Positions 9,092 through 19,899 of a stretch of 20,261 nucleotides of DNA are shown piece after piece. Below the pieces are notes generated by a model. That model saw only the letters and a list, made by a program, of their open reading frames with translations. It had not been told where the DNA came from and made no database searches. The position numbers and the translations under genes were made by a program. Source of the DNA: Reclinomonas americana ATCC 50394 (lineage: Eukaryota > Jakobida > Jakobea > Jakobida). Position 1 is the stretch's first letter. Every line of letters begins with the position of its first letter. The stretch is from positions 1 to 20,261 of the forward strand of contig AFZH01022035.1 of assembly GCA_048213135.1 (NCBI GenBank). Direction: 5' to 3'.

Positions 9092-12073
9092 TCAGGCTCC
9101 CTTGCCACCGGCGGCATACATCTGTTCGATTTGCGCAGCGAAATGCTTTCGCAGAATCGGTCGGCGCACCTGCGTGGAGCAAGAGTGGGCACAGCGACGG
9201 GCGGCTACCAAACACACACACACAGACACACAATCGCGCATACCTTCATCGATGGGGTCAGCAAGTCATTCTCCACCGTGAATGGCTCACGCGAGAAGCG
9301 GAAATGCTTGACAATCTCGAACCCATGCAGCTTGTTTGCGCGACCAAACTCGTCCAGACTACGCAGCAAAGCGTCGTGGACGGCAGTGTTGCTCACCAGC
9401 TGCTCGGGACCGCTGACGACAATGTGCTTGTCGGCAGCCAGCGCCTGCAGGCCCTCCAGCTTCGGCACGATGATTGCGACCAAGTAGTCTTCACCCTGCC
9501 GACCCTCGACAAAGATCTGCTCGACACACGGGTGCCGGTTGAAGATGCCCTCGATCTTTTCCACAGCAACATACTCGCCTTGGCTGCACCGTTGGAGAGG
9601 AAGAGAGCGAGTGAGTGCGTGTGCCACGTGTGTCTCACACTACAACCACGTACCTGAGCTTGAAAATGTCCTTCTTGCGCGAAACAATGCGCAGCGAGCC
9701 CGCCTCGGTCAACTCAGCAATGTCACCCTGCGTTCGTGAAGTGTGTTGAGAGACTGGAGCAGTGGCGTGGCACGACACTCGATCACCAACCGTGTGGAAG
9801 AAACCGTCGGCGTCGAATGCTTCCTTGCTGTGCACAGAGTGCTGATTGTCAGTGCTCATGCCGATAGTGAGATCGTTCTGTTTATGGCTTCCGCAACGTG
9901 GCCTCGGGATCCTTAAAGTAGCCAGGCGTGACGTTGAAGCCGCGAATACAAATCTGCATGCAAGCGCATCAGCAGTGATGACCGCAGACAAGGCTTTCAC
10001 GGACATGCGCACCTCCCCCGCCGGCGGATTCCTCTTTCGCGTGTACTCCATCTCCGGGACGTCGTCCAGCTTGATTTCTGCGTGCGCTCATCGTGAGCTC
10101 CATTCCCGCGACAACTGCGTGTGCGACACGAAATCCTCACCACAACACTGCAGTGGCGGACCGCACGTTCCATACGCATCCGTGTCGTCCAGGCGCGTGA
10201 TGGTGGCGGCGGCCGCAGTCTCGGTGAGACCGTAGCCGACTGCAAAACGCACGCCGAGGACCATTTGCAGGAACTCTTGCACTTCGGCCTTCAGAGCGGC
10301 GCCACTGAACAGCACGACTGCTATCAACACTATGAGCACCACGGAGGAATAGCAGCGCTGCACACGAACCCGGTGAGCACTGCCACAATGTTCTCAAAGC
10401 CGAGGTTGTGGCGGATCTTGTCAAACACCAACACATCATACAACTTGGTCGGCATGTCTGGCGACGAAAACGCAGAGTCAATTAATCGACTGCCGGCTGT
10501 GCACTGCAGTCAGCACACGCAACGGCGGTGCATGGCCTCGCGCTTGGCAGCCACACAGAACTCGAAAATGCGCTGCTTGATGCCACCAGTCTCTTGCACG
10601 CGCGCCAGGATGCCGTCATACATGCGCTCCCACACGCGTGGGACACCTGTGATTACACACATGCTGGTGTGAGGCATCTTCGGCCACACATGACTGGCAA
10701 CCGATGGCCGACAAACCCGTAAACACGGTCGGACGAAGCGCCTTCACGTCGTCGAGGAGCTGTCGCGCAATACAGAGGATGATAATCATGCGAGACAAGA
10801 GAGTGAGTGAGCGCGATGGCTCGCTACTGCACCTTGCGCACGTCGCCACTGTAGTAACCTGGGGAGTAGGGTTGAGTACATCAGCCAGCGATCGCCGTTC
10901 ACCAACGGCCGCAGCTTGCACTCACCAATGCAGCCGCCTTGCGAGAGGGTGATCAACTGCGACGGAAAGATGGTGTCAGTCGATGAAGTGAGTGCATCAG
11001 CCTCCGCAAGCACACACAACTTCGCCAATCCGCTGCATAATGTGCGCAAGACTGCAACGCGACAGTCGGTGAGACGACAACCCGCAGCCTCAGCAAAGCA
11101 GCACGGCAGAGCAATCACGCACGGCAGGTAGGAAAGGATGCGAGTGGTCGAGTTGGTGGCACGATCGCTGCCGGCGTGGATGCCGCCAGCGGCACTCACC
11201 ACGTTCCGATGCGTGCTGTTGTAAGTGGCAGTGAGATGTGAGGCGTCGAAACACAGAGACGCTGCTGCCCGCAATCCACGCAACAGCACCACGCCCTTGG
11301 GGACACCCGTGGAGCCCGACGTGTACATGATGGTGTATGTGTCGTCGGGCGACGGCGGCACCAAGTCCACCGGCTGTCGGTTACCAAGCTCCTCGACAGC
11401 CGCAAACGACATGACCTGGAAGCTGTCGGTGCTGAGATCGGCAAACACCTGCTCCGAGACACCGTCCATCACAATCACACCCTGCAGTTTCGGGCACAGC
11501 GGCTTGGCGGCTTTGACCTGTTCGCGAGTGACGCTTTTAGTCGTGCCGTCACACACAGCGCAGCGTTAATAGGAAGGGAGCACCTTGCGCGCTGCCTCGG
11601 CCGTATCGCACACCACCAGACGAATCTCCGAGTGCCCAATGATGTAGCTCTGCAGAGCGTCTCCTGTGAGCAGCGGCGCCCAGGTACAAGAACGAGTCCA
11701 CATACACGCACCAGTGCATCGGGTCCCAGCGTGTCATACAACGCGACAGTCGGCATACTCTGACTGTCGGCGCCCATGGCCAGCAGCTGCCACTCGACGC
11801 GATTCTTACTGTAAATGCCCACCGCCTCACGCGGCTGCACACCGAGATGACGCAGGCCCATGCCCACATGGATGCTGCGCTCATATACCTGCATGTGTGT
11901 GCGTGTGAGGCGATTGGCGTTACACAAAGAGAGAGCGCGGAATGAGAGAGAGAGAACCTTGTCGTAATGGAGAAACACGTACTCGCCAGTGTGCGGATCT
12001 CTCATGCCGAGTGCAGGCAGCGTGGGGTACAAGTCAATCGCCGCTCGTCTGTGTGTTGACATGGCGTGAGTGC

Positions 12074-12105
<32 letters not shown>

Positions 12106-12394
12106 AGTGGGAGTGCGTGCGCATTCACCGAAAGGCGGCCCAAGCCGTGGTCGAGGCATCCAGCGTGTTGGTGAGCGCACCAGGTGCCATCGCATTGCGG
12201 TACACACCGGGGCTCACTTCCACACTCTGCTCTCACAGAGACGCAGAAGGTGAGGTGAGGTGAGTGAGAGTGGCATGCATCTCTCATGTGTGCGCAAAGA
12301 CCTGACGACCGTGGTACGGCTGCGGGTATGACGGCTCGTGACCAAGGAGACGCTCAATGGCGCCAATGATGGTCACCACTGCACCGAGGATCAT
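9092..12394 (-). CDS. Long-chain acyl-CoA synthetase (fatty acid:CoA ligase, AMP-forming), 20 exons, complete
   Basis: Activates long-chain fatty acids to acyl-CoA with ATP and CoA for lipid synthesis or oxidation. Exons from the 5' end: 12394-12302, 12226-12129, 12048-11958, 11888-11712, 11649-11584, 11517-11285, 11215-11123, 11051-11018, 10956-10926, 10858-10833, 10759-10717, 10646-10524, 10457-10370, 10304-10141, 10077-10013, 9953-9898, 9827-9791, 9727-9654, 9583-9244, 9169-9092. They total 2,010 nt, or 669 residues, the usual size for eukaryotic ACSLs. Visible motifs: YDTLGP; the AMP-binding P-loop YTSGSTGVPKG (240-250); ILSYLPLAH; GYYSGDVRK; GVPRVWERMYD; YGLTE (423-427); FFHTGD (503-508); RKKDIFKLSQGEY (523-535); and LTPSMK, whose Lys644 is the expected catalytic lysine. 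The N terminus (MILGAVVTIIGAIERLLG) is hydrophobic and probably anchors the enzyme in a membrane. The C terminus GKGA is not a peroxisomal PTS1 signal. Oddity: the usual Asp of the DRKK hinge motif is Ser522. The intron at 11518-11583 has alternative acceptors. Confidence 0.96.
12074..12108. repeat. (GTGAGA)n hexamer tandem repeat inside an intron
   Basis: About five head-to-tail GTGAGA units, read on the plus strand, lie in the second intron (12049-12128) of the acyl-CoA synthetase gene. On the transcribed sense this is TCTCAC, so it adds pyrimidines upstream of the acceptor. The intron is 80 nt, slightly longer than most here. Confidence 0.8.
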
Positions 12395-12479
12395 CTCCTC
12401 TCTCGCACAGTCTCACTCTCTCACTTTGTAATCGGAAGAATTTTCAATGGAGGATGGATACAGGTTTCAAGTTGTCATT
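12395..12479. promoter_or_regulatory. 85-bp spacer: ATG2 3' end and acyl-CoA synthetase promoter
   Basis: Between the stop codon of the ATG2 gene (12480-12482) and the ATG of the acyl-CoA synthetase gene (12392-12394), both on the minus strand, there are only 85 bp. They must contain the ATG2 polyadenylation site and the synthetase promoter and leader, unless one of these overlaps coding sequence or the two genes share a transcript. On the minus strand the spacer is A-rich near ATG2 and then GA-rich. I see no named motif. Confidence 0.55.
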
Positions 12480-15400
12480 TTATCTTGGTGTGCTCGGTCC
12501 GCTGCTGTGTCTCCGTCGAGCCACCGGTGCCATCTGTATGGCGCAGATGAGCAAGAGAGAAATGCAAGTCGGCACTGTAATCGCTCTGCGTGCGCTCACC
12601 GCATCGCCGAAAGCGTGGAGAATCGTGCCGGCGCCCTCGAGCATGCCAATGGCTGGCGATAACACTGCAATGGGAACAGCTCGGATCACGGTCCGCATCG
12701 CACCCTGCGCGTGGTTGTACGCATGTGAGTTGATATGTCCAGGCCGGTGTCATAATCTCCACCAGCTAGACTCACCTCTTCACGCACGGCCACTGGCACG
12801 GCGACAATGGTGCGAGCGCCGTCACGGAGTCCCGAGCCCATGGCTTGCAGGCCACCCATGATGCCTGTCGTCGCACACGCAACGACATGTCAGCACGTTG
12901 AGCACGAACAAACACACACACTTGCTTGTCGTAAAAACACCTTGTGGAGCGGCGGCCGAAGGTGGTGTGGCAGCGCTGCCCGCCGCCGCGTCGGCTGCAG
13001 TTGGCGATGTGCCAGCGACATAGTCCTTCACGCGGCGGAACAGGCTGACCACCATGCTGGCCAGGTCGCCGGTGGCATTGACGGCACCTGAGCCCACCTT
13101 TCGCACAAACGACGAGGCTCCATCGCGGAGTGCTGCTCACAGATGATGAGGTAAGAAACGCACACAAATCTACATCGCGAACACTCAGTACCTCGTAGCC
13201 AGCGACGACGGTCTCCCTTGTACTGCAGAGCAGCAGCAAGAAAATGAACAACAACAACTGGGGACGGCTAAAAAGACGACAGGAGTGAACGCACCAACTC
13301 GAACGGCACCATGACCAAGTCGGCCGCACCCTCCGTGACCATCATCAGCGGACCCACCAATGGCACACCCGACAGACAGTTGCGCCACTGACTGTGCATG
13401 ACATCTGACGCCCACCGAGTGCTCACTCTCGTCACCAACGTCCCCCATCCATCAATCTGCATGAGAGACAAACACACAAATCAGTCTGGTGCGTACCAGA
13501 GCCTGCAAGGAATGTAGTGACACGCAACTCCACGCAGAGTTGTCTGCCGCAGACGCAGTTGCACGTCGGTGAGCGGGAAGAAGTTCACCAGTTCGATCAT
13601 GTCACCCGTCACCAGGCCGCCCAGATTCACACGCTTGGGTCGGAAATCGATGTTGAGCCATACTGTCATTCGCACACGGGGAGACACAGTAAGGCCATTG
13701 GCACGAAGCATGCACATCAAGCAACACATGGACGCACCGTCGGCCATGATGAACAGCTGGATGTGCGACGACCCCTGATCGAGATCGGCCATCATTTCGC
13801 GGTTGCTGCGCTCGATCTCATCCGCCAGCTGCTGCAACGCCTCCGCATCGGCAGCCTCATCGACACGCGCTTGTGCCGCCGCCACTGCCATACCACTGTC
13901 ACATACACACACAACGCAGAGATGCACATCCAACAATTCGAGGACAACTCACCGCGTTCCGATCGCCGCCCCGACGGGTCTGACAAGTCCAGCATGAACT
14001 TGCGAACGAAATCCAGAGTGTGCGCATCGACTGCCATGTAACATGCACTCGTCAGCAAACGCACGTGCACATCCACTGACACAGAGACACACACACACAC
14101 CATCTACGCGAAGCGGAGCCACGTGTGGAATAGCCACTCGCGACTCGACAGTGCTCGGCAGCTCCGGATTTGGACGCACCGTGTCGAGTGTGCAGTACAG
14201 CTGCGCAGAGTGACAACTGAGAAGAGTGTATCTACACACAGGCACGCAAACCGATGCAGAGCTCACCAGTCGTGCAGAGCGCGTGCGATGGGGGCACGGA
14301 TCCCACCGAGAGAGCACAAACCGCGCCGCACTCCCCGGCACGTGATCCTCCACCTGCAATCGACCGCACAGTGTAAGCACACAAGATGCATCTCTCTCTC
14401 TTTCTCTCTCTTACGCAACAGACAAATCATCCAGTGCAATCGCCAACCGCGACGCATGCGAGCTGGTGCCGCTGGGGAAGGTGGCAAACGCCACGTGAAC
14501 GCCTCGCAGCACGGCCTTGATGTTTTCCACCACCACACGCTGCGACACCGTCCACGGTCTAGGCACGTCGGCTTCGGGATCACCGGCAGCAGCCGCAAAG
14601 TCACTGCCGTTGCACAGGGCGACTTCCACGTGATCGCAGTTGACGATCAGCGAGAAGCCCGGCGTCGGGTAACTGCACGACCGCACACCAGTTGGACCAA
14701 TAGCAGCGAATAGATAACGCAACAAGTGACGCAACTCGTCAGGCAGTTCGTGCACTGGCTGATCGATGCGCACAGGTGGCACCACGGCAAAGAAGCCCTC
14801 TGTCACACGCAGAGACGTCATTGCCCGCTGCTGGACCATGATTAGTGGATCGCGAGTGGCGGCACTCCCCGAGGCTTCGTGTTGCCGGCGCATCTGGCGC
14901 CTCGCTCCACTCTCATAATCGTCGTCACCATCATCGTCGTCGTCGTCGTCGTCATACGCTGGCATGGTGCCATCGGACTCGCCCAGTGCGCTCTCAAACA
15001 AGTTGCCACTGAGCATGACCGCCGACGCACCACCGCCGGAGGAATTCGGCCGCTGCGTACGAACACATGTGAGGACAAAGCAGAAGACTTGCATCGCCAG
15101 AGCACCACATCCGCACCCCACGTGGTCGACGAGCGCGACGAATCGACGACAGCGGGGTGAGCAGTGCCTGTCGAATGGCCAGTTCGACATTGTCCACGTG
15201 CGATACCACCATCTGCACCATGCAGCAGGAGTAGGCAGTGAGCAATCACCTTGCTGCGGCCCAGAGGAGACAGGAATTAAACATCGCGAGACACACCGGA
15301 ATACCGCTCGTTGCCACACCCGCAGGCCTGGATGCTGCGCCACCGCTGGATGCAGCAAGTCCACCAGATGCAGCGACATCGTCGTGGACACCATGCGCCA

Positions 15401-18400
15401 CCACTGCCGCCGGAGCACCTTCGTCCGAATCTTCGTCGTCTTCATCGCCACCGCCGTCGCCACCGTCCGCGACCTTCGAGCCGACGAGGTCACCGTCGCC
15501 AAAGTAATGCGACAGGAGAGCGATAAAGGCACTGGCCGAGTCGGCACACACTCCCGTACCCAGCCTGTTGGCTCCGACACTGATCTGCGCGCGGACACGG
15601 TTGAGTAGACTTGTTCCGGTGCAACGACGAACAGCGAAACTGGAGCTCACCTCCAGAGGGGCGTACGGGTTTGCGTGACTCACAATGCGCACGCCGATCT
15701 GATCGAGGGACACCAGTTCCACAAAGCCGATTGACTGTGCATGTATCAGCATGAGTGCATCCAGGTCACACACGTGCGCACGACATGTGATCAACCAACC
15801 TGTGCAAAATCGCGCAATCGTGTGCCGGCAATTGCATCACTCAGCAGCTGCACAATCGACAATCCGAACCGACCAGCAGTGGTGGGTCTGCGTCCGTCAC
15901 GGGTCAGTACATCGATAAAGAGTGCGACTTGTGACCAGCACACAAAGCTGGGTACTCAACGACACGTGAACAGTGGTAGCCGGTTTCGGCTGCGCCAACA
16001 GCAGTGCCGCCTCTTGCACCACAATGTCGTAGGTGCTGTCGGAATCCTTTGGGGCCGGCAGCGTTGCATCGAAACGACCGGCACCGAAATGAATGATTGC
16101 ACGCGACGCTTGCCGCGTCGGCGTGTACTCAATGGCCGCATCGGTCAACTCCACCACAATTCGAGTATCGGAGGGTGGGGACCTAACAACAACAAAAGGC
16201 GCCGCGTTAGCAAGTGGCGTGTGTCAAATCCTCCGAAGCGAAGGCCACGAAACTGCACCACTGGCACATCCGGGTATGCACCGCGGGGCGCAGGCATCGT
16301 CGACACGGCAAAGAACGAACCCAAACGCAAAAACGCATGCCTTCTCGGTCTCACCAGGTGCGTCAACAGCGGCGAGAGTGCGGAAATCATAATGGTCGTC
16401 TCTGTCGGCAGCAACATGACATTGGCTGTCACCGCCGGCTCCTGAGTCTGCGTGCATGACAAGGTACCCATCAGCTTCAATTTTTCCGATTCGCCCATGA
16501 GAGCCCAAGCAAGCAAGTACGCACCGCCAGTGGATGTAGAGGCGTGCGGAATATTGTTCGCCCATCCTGCACATCGTCCAGCGACAGCTTCATCGCGCCC
16601 ACCGCAATCTGCGAGCCCACGCCGGCTTCGGTGCTGGTCGGCGCCGGCGAGTGGAAGTACAGCGCAAACCCGCTGGCGTCGATTTGCAGACTGTCGTCTA
16701 TCGACTCTCCCGTCTCACTACCGTCCGCCGCCGTGGGCGAGGGCGACGACAAGGAACTTGGCGGCGCGGAGCTGCTGCTGGCACAGAACGTCATCGCCGC
16801 AGCACTGAATCGCAGCGAGAAGCGCGACGTAGGCGCCTGCGGGGAGGCAAATGGCTCGCCCAGCAGCGCACCTACAACGCCAACATTGTGAAGGAGTTGA
16901 GCAAAACTGCGCTGCGAGAGGGCGACTGACAGGGTCGGGCACGAGATGGCCACTGCTGTGTCCTACATGCATGAATCACCGAATGGTAAAGTCAGCATTG
17001 AATGCAAGGAGATTGAAAGCAAGAGCACTAGAAGCTGTCTTTGCTTTTGTCACGAACCGCAGAAAAGAACATGTGCTCGTGTAGCGAGATGAACGCGCTG
17101 TCCGACATGCCTTCCAGTGGCGTCACTGCGCCGGCGCGAGCGGCTCGGTCCGTGCCACGCACAACCACCGTCACAGACGGCACCGTGGTCTCGGATTCGA
17201 CGGGCGACGTGCCACGCAGGATACGCGTGTACAGACCGTCCACTGGCGAATGGAAGTGAGCTACTCTCCTCTCTTTCCCGCTACCAGCACTCTCACGCAC
17301 CAATAATGGCCACGGCCAACTCTCGAAACGCAAGTGCCACAATGGTGTCGTCGCCGGGTGCGGTGCGCAGTTTGATCGACACGGCCGACGGGCACGACAC
17401 AATCAACTGGTCGTCGCTCAATGCCGCACTGTGTGTGCGTCACCAGCAGTGAATACCACCAATCGCGCACTCGCAGACAATGTTTGCTGCTCTCACCGAC
17501 GTGGTATGCTGCCGTTGACCACGCGGGGCCACCGCAGGCGAATATCCAGTCCCTGCGCCTCCACCGTCACACTCATGCCCGGCCCCTGTGACGAGTGAGA
17601 GAAGCAGAATTAGCGAAGCGATAGAAGACGACTAGTCGCATGTAAAACATACCCGCGACGACGATGAACGAGGAGGCTCAAGCGGTTGTCCCGTGTACAC
17701 GTTGATTCGCTCGGTGCGTGGTGGCGCGGCGACGGGTAGCCGGGGTGCGGGTCCGCGACTGCGCGGACGCATTTGGACCGCGCATGCAAACATGTCGAGG
17801 AGTCGATGCACCACCAGAATGTCCCAGTTGACCGACAACACGCCTTCCACGCAGATGCCCGCGATCATGTCTGACACTGCACACATCCATAAATAAGCAT
17901 GCCGAGGTACTGAGCGGCAGCACGAGTGGCAGCGCACCGGCGGTTTTCGGCCAAAGCGTAAGGGTTGATCGTGGGATATTAATCAGCTCCAGCTCACGCT
18001 GCGGCACCACCAACTCGTCGAATGCGCTGGCGGAGAAAGAGGACAGGAACGAGGAACTCGAAGCCACTGTCGTGCTGCCAAAGAGGCCGAATTGATGGTT
18101 GCGCACAAAAGAGGCCTCACAGTCTGCGATTAAATCACGAAGGTCACTAAATATCGATCGGTGCACACATAATCAACGAGTTGTGCATACCCGAAAACAG
18201 GCGCTCCGTCAGTGACAGTTTTTCGAATCGAACGGCAATGGGCGACGCCGCGGCAGTGGGTGCCATGGAGGCCTCCAACTTGCTGACCTCCAGCATGACA
18301 TGATCGGTGATGGGAACCGTGTGGCCTACGTGCAGAAACAAGGGGAAAGGGTGTCAGCAAATCAAAGCACCACCGGCCATCGAACGATCAACAATAGACC

Positions 18401-19595
18401 GATGAGTCGCGACATCCACACCGAGCGCGTGGTCTCGAACGGTGTGTACACGGCAAACACACGCAGCGACGACACGCTCAGCGACAGCGACACGGCCAGT
18501 GGAGCGTCGGCGGCAGGTGATGGGGACGGAGAGGGCGAACCGGGCACGCTACCGCCGGCCGACAGATCCACCAACAGTGGAGCACCGTCGTCCAACTCGG
18601 AACTCCACAGTGGATCTGCTGGCGCCGCGCACGCTGCCGCCTCACCAAACGCCGTCAACATCGAAAGCACGTGCGGTGTGATGACCACCTCAATGGCCTC
18701 GCGCATCACTTGAATGCGCAGCGGCGGTGGCGGCACGGACGATGAGCCAGCGGCGGCCGCAGAAAACTCCACTGCCTCGACCTCCACTCGTGTGCGTGAG
18801 GCGCCGTCGACACGCACCAAAATGATGGGCGACGAACTGTCCTGGCCCTCCATGGCGGAGGCGGGTGTGTTGCCGGCACCGACATCTGACGCAAAGAAAC
18901 GGGGAGGTGAGAGGATAGAGGGCCAGAAAGAAAGCGCTTCAACACACACACATACCACACACGGGTGACGGCGACGGCGAGTAGTTGCCCGATTGCAGAG
19001 AGCAGCAGCTCGCCAGCAACGCACTGTGACACGACTCGTCCTCCAGCACCGTCATGTGCGGCGACTGCGAGTGCAGTGTCACGTACCACTCCTTGAACTC
19101 GATGGTCTTGCAGATGAGCCCTGCACACTCAACCAGTTATGGAGGGACGGAGGGAGAGGGAGGGAGAGAGAGGGAGGGAGACAGGCAAAAGGGACGAAGG
19201 GAGAGACAGAAAGGGAGGGACGGAGGGAAACAGAGAGAGTGTGTGTGTGCGAGCGAGCAACTGAAACGTACCTGCACCACCCGTCGACGAGTTGCGACAG
19301 CACATTTCACTCACGACCAGAGTCAGCACCAGATCGCGTTGACTCGGCGCATGCGGCACCACCAGTTGCACCGACACATTCTTCAGCGTCACGTCCACCG
19401 CATTCACCCACTTGTCGACCAGCTCGCGCAGCCGCGACACCGCGTCTGACAATGACGCATCTTCACCGAGATCACTGCTCAGTTCGCCAGCCAGCGACTT
19501 GAGTTCCGTCTCCCACTCCACCGCCTCGGTTTCCGTCGGTTGCATCATGGATGACACTCGCGAGGCCGAGGCCGAGAGAAGAAGGTTGGATGGAG
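12480..19595 (-). CDS. ATG2: Autophagy-related protein 2 (ATG2), bridge-like lipid-transfer protein; 5' end outside window
   Basis: ATG2 carries phospholipids from the ER to the growing phagophore. Exons from the 5' side: 19595-19272, 19120-18956, 18885-18400, 18325-18191, 18123-17938, 17870-17653, 17585-17497, 17428-17301, 17260-17054, 16955-16525, 16447-16254, 16182-15961, 15887-15800, 15734-15651, 15584-15297, 15212-15117, 15052-14420, 14353-14267, 14200-14101, 14030-13953, 13884-13738, 13662-13529, 13456-13295, 13222-13192, 13132-12941, 12864-12776, 12704-12600, 12533-12480. They encode 1,716 residues in one phase-consistent frame. Evidence for ATG2: the Cys-Ala-Asp triad of the CAD domain (15540-15548, GTGVCADSASAF); LRVDVDAHTLDF; and the ATG2 C-terminal block with VWLNIDF, YKGDRRRWLRGALRDG, ARTIVAVPVAV and VIRAVPIAVLSPAIGML. 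It differs from VPS13 in ending with this block and lacking the VPS13 adaptor and PH-like ends. The N-terminal chorein segment is missing, so the gene should continue beyond 19595 and probably past 20261. The 19595 boundary, the 40-nt intron and the 16254-16447 exon are the least certain. Confidence 0.93.
14934..14953. repeat. (TCG)n trinucleotide repeat coding for an Asp run in ATG2
   Basis: A pure trinucleotide repeat lies inside the largest ATG2 exon (15052-14420). On the coding strand it gives GAC codons, within a run of eight Asp followed by Gly and more Asp. A second acidic patch (Gly/Asp/Glu-rich) lies in the neighbouring exon near 15420-15475. Both fall in what is probably a disordered loop outside the lipid-conducting core, where length change is tolerated. 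Confidence 0.8.
19139..19251. repeat. GGGA-rich purine tract inside an ATG2 intron
   Basis: The plus strand carries many GGGA and GGGAGA units with few interruptions, inside the 151-nt intron 19121-19271, the longest complete intron in the window. In the ATG2 transcript it reads as a C/U-rich tract. Closely spaced GGG runs on the non-transcript strand could form a G-quadruplex. The tract accounts for nearly all of the extra length of this intron. Confidence 0.75.
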
Positions 19596-19783
19596 CTGGT
19601 GAATGTGTGATAGTGAGTATATACACGCAGAAGGGAAGGAGAGGAAGACGAGAGAGAGAGAGAGAGGAGGAGAGTGAGAATGGACAAAGGATTAGGACAG
19701 AAGACGGAGGTGGCAACGGTGAGAAGTCGGAAGAATGGTACAGGTATGGACAGGAGAGTGAAAGATCAGAGGTACGGAATGAG

Positions 19784-19816
<33 letters not shown>

Positions 19817-19899
19817 CGAGAAGATGCTGCATGGATGTCGCGGGGGAACAGAGAGAAGAGGAGATCAGGGATGTGACAGTGCAAAGCGGACAAGAGACA
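19596..19899. other. GA-rich low-complexity region, probably the start of a long ATG2 intron
   Basis: About 300 bp with simple GA runs at about 19650-19680 and 19782-19817 in otherwise purine-rich plus-strand sequence. Long ORFs on both strands here are a product of composition (Arg/Glu/Arg/Glu or Ser/Leu/Ser/Leu) and are not credible proteins. On the minus strand it reads as pyrimidine-rich sequence leading to the proposed acceptor at 19596. I see no sign of the ATG2 chorein exon. Confidence 0.55.

Noticed and set aside
9092-9169. Peroxisomal targeting of the acyl-CoA synthetase
   Set aside because: The C terminus reads GKGA with no SKL-type tripeptide, and the N terminus is a hydrophobic anchor-like segment, not a PTS2.
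13485-13528. A 26-nt intron followed by a tiny exon at the ATG2 C-terminal region
   Set aside because: A single 72-nt intron (13457-13528) with a GTTGCG donor gives the correct frame and a normal length, whereas the alternative needs an implausibly short intron.
16321-16342. Extra ATG2 intron starting at a GTGAGA donor inside exon 16254-16447
   Set aside because: The reading frame continues through the site in the correct phase, and the only acceptor that could pair with it would break the downstream frame; retained as one exon but with some doubt.
12480-19595. VPS13 rather than ATG2
   Set aside because: Both share a chorein/RBG architecture, but the Cys-Ala-Asp motif, the C-terminal block (VIRAVPIAVL and YKGDRRRWLRG) and the total length fit ATG2; no VPS13 adaptor or DH-L/PH-like segments are present.
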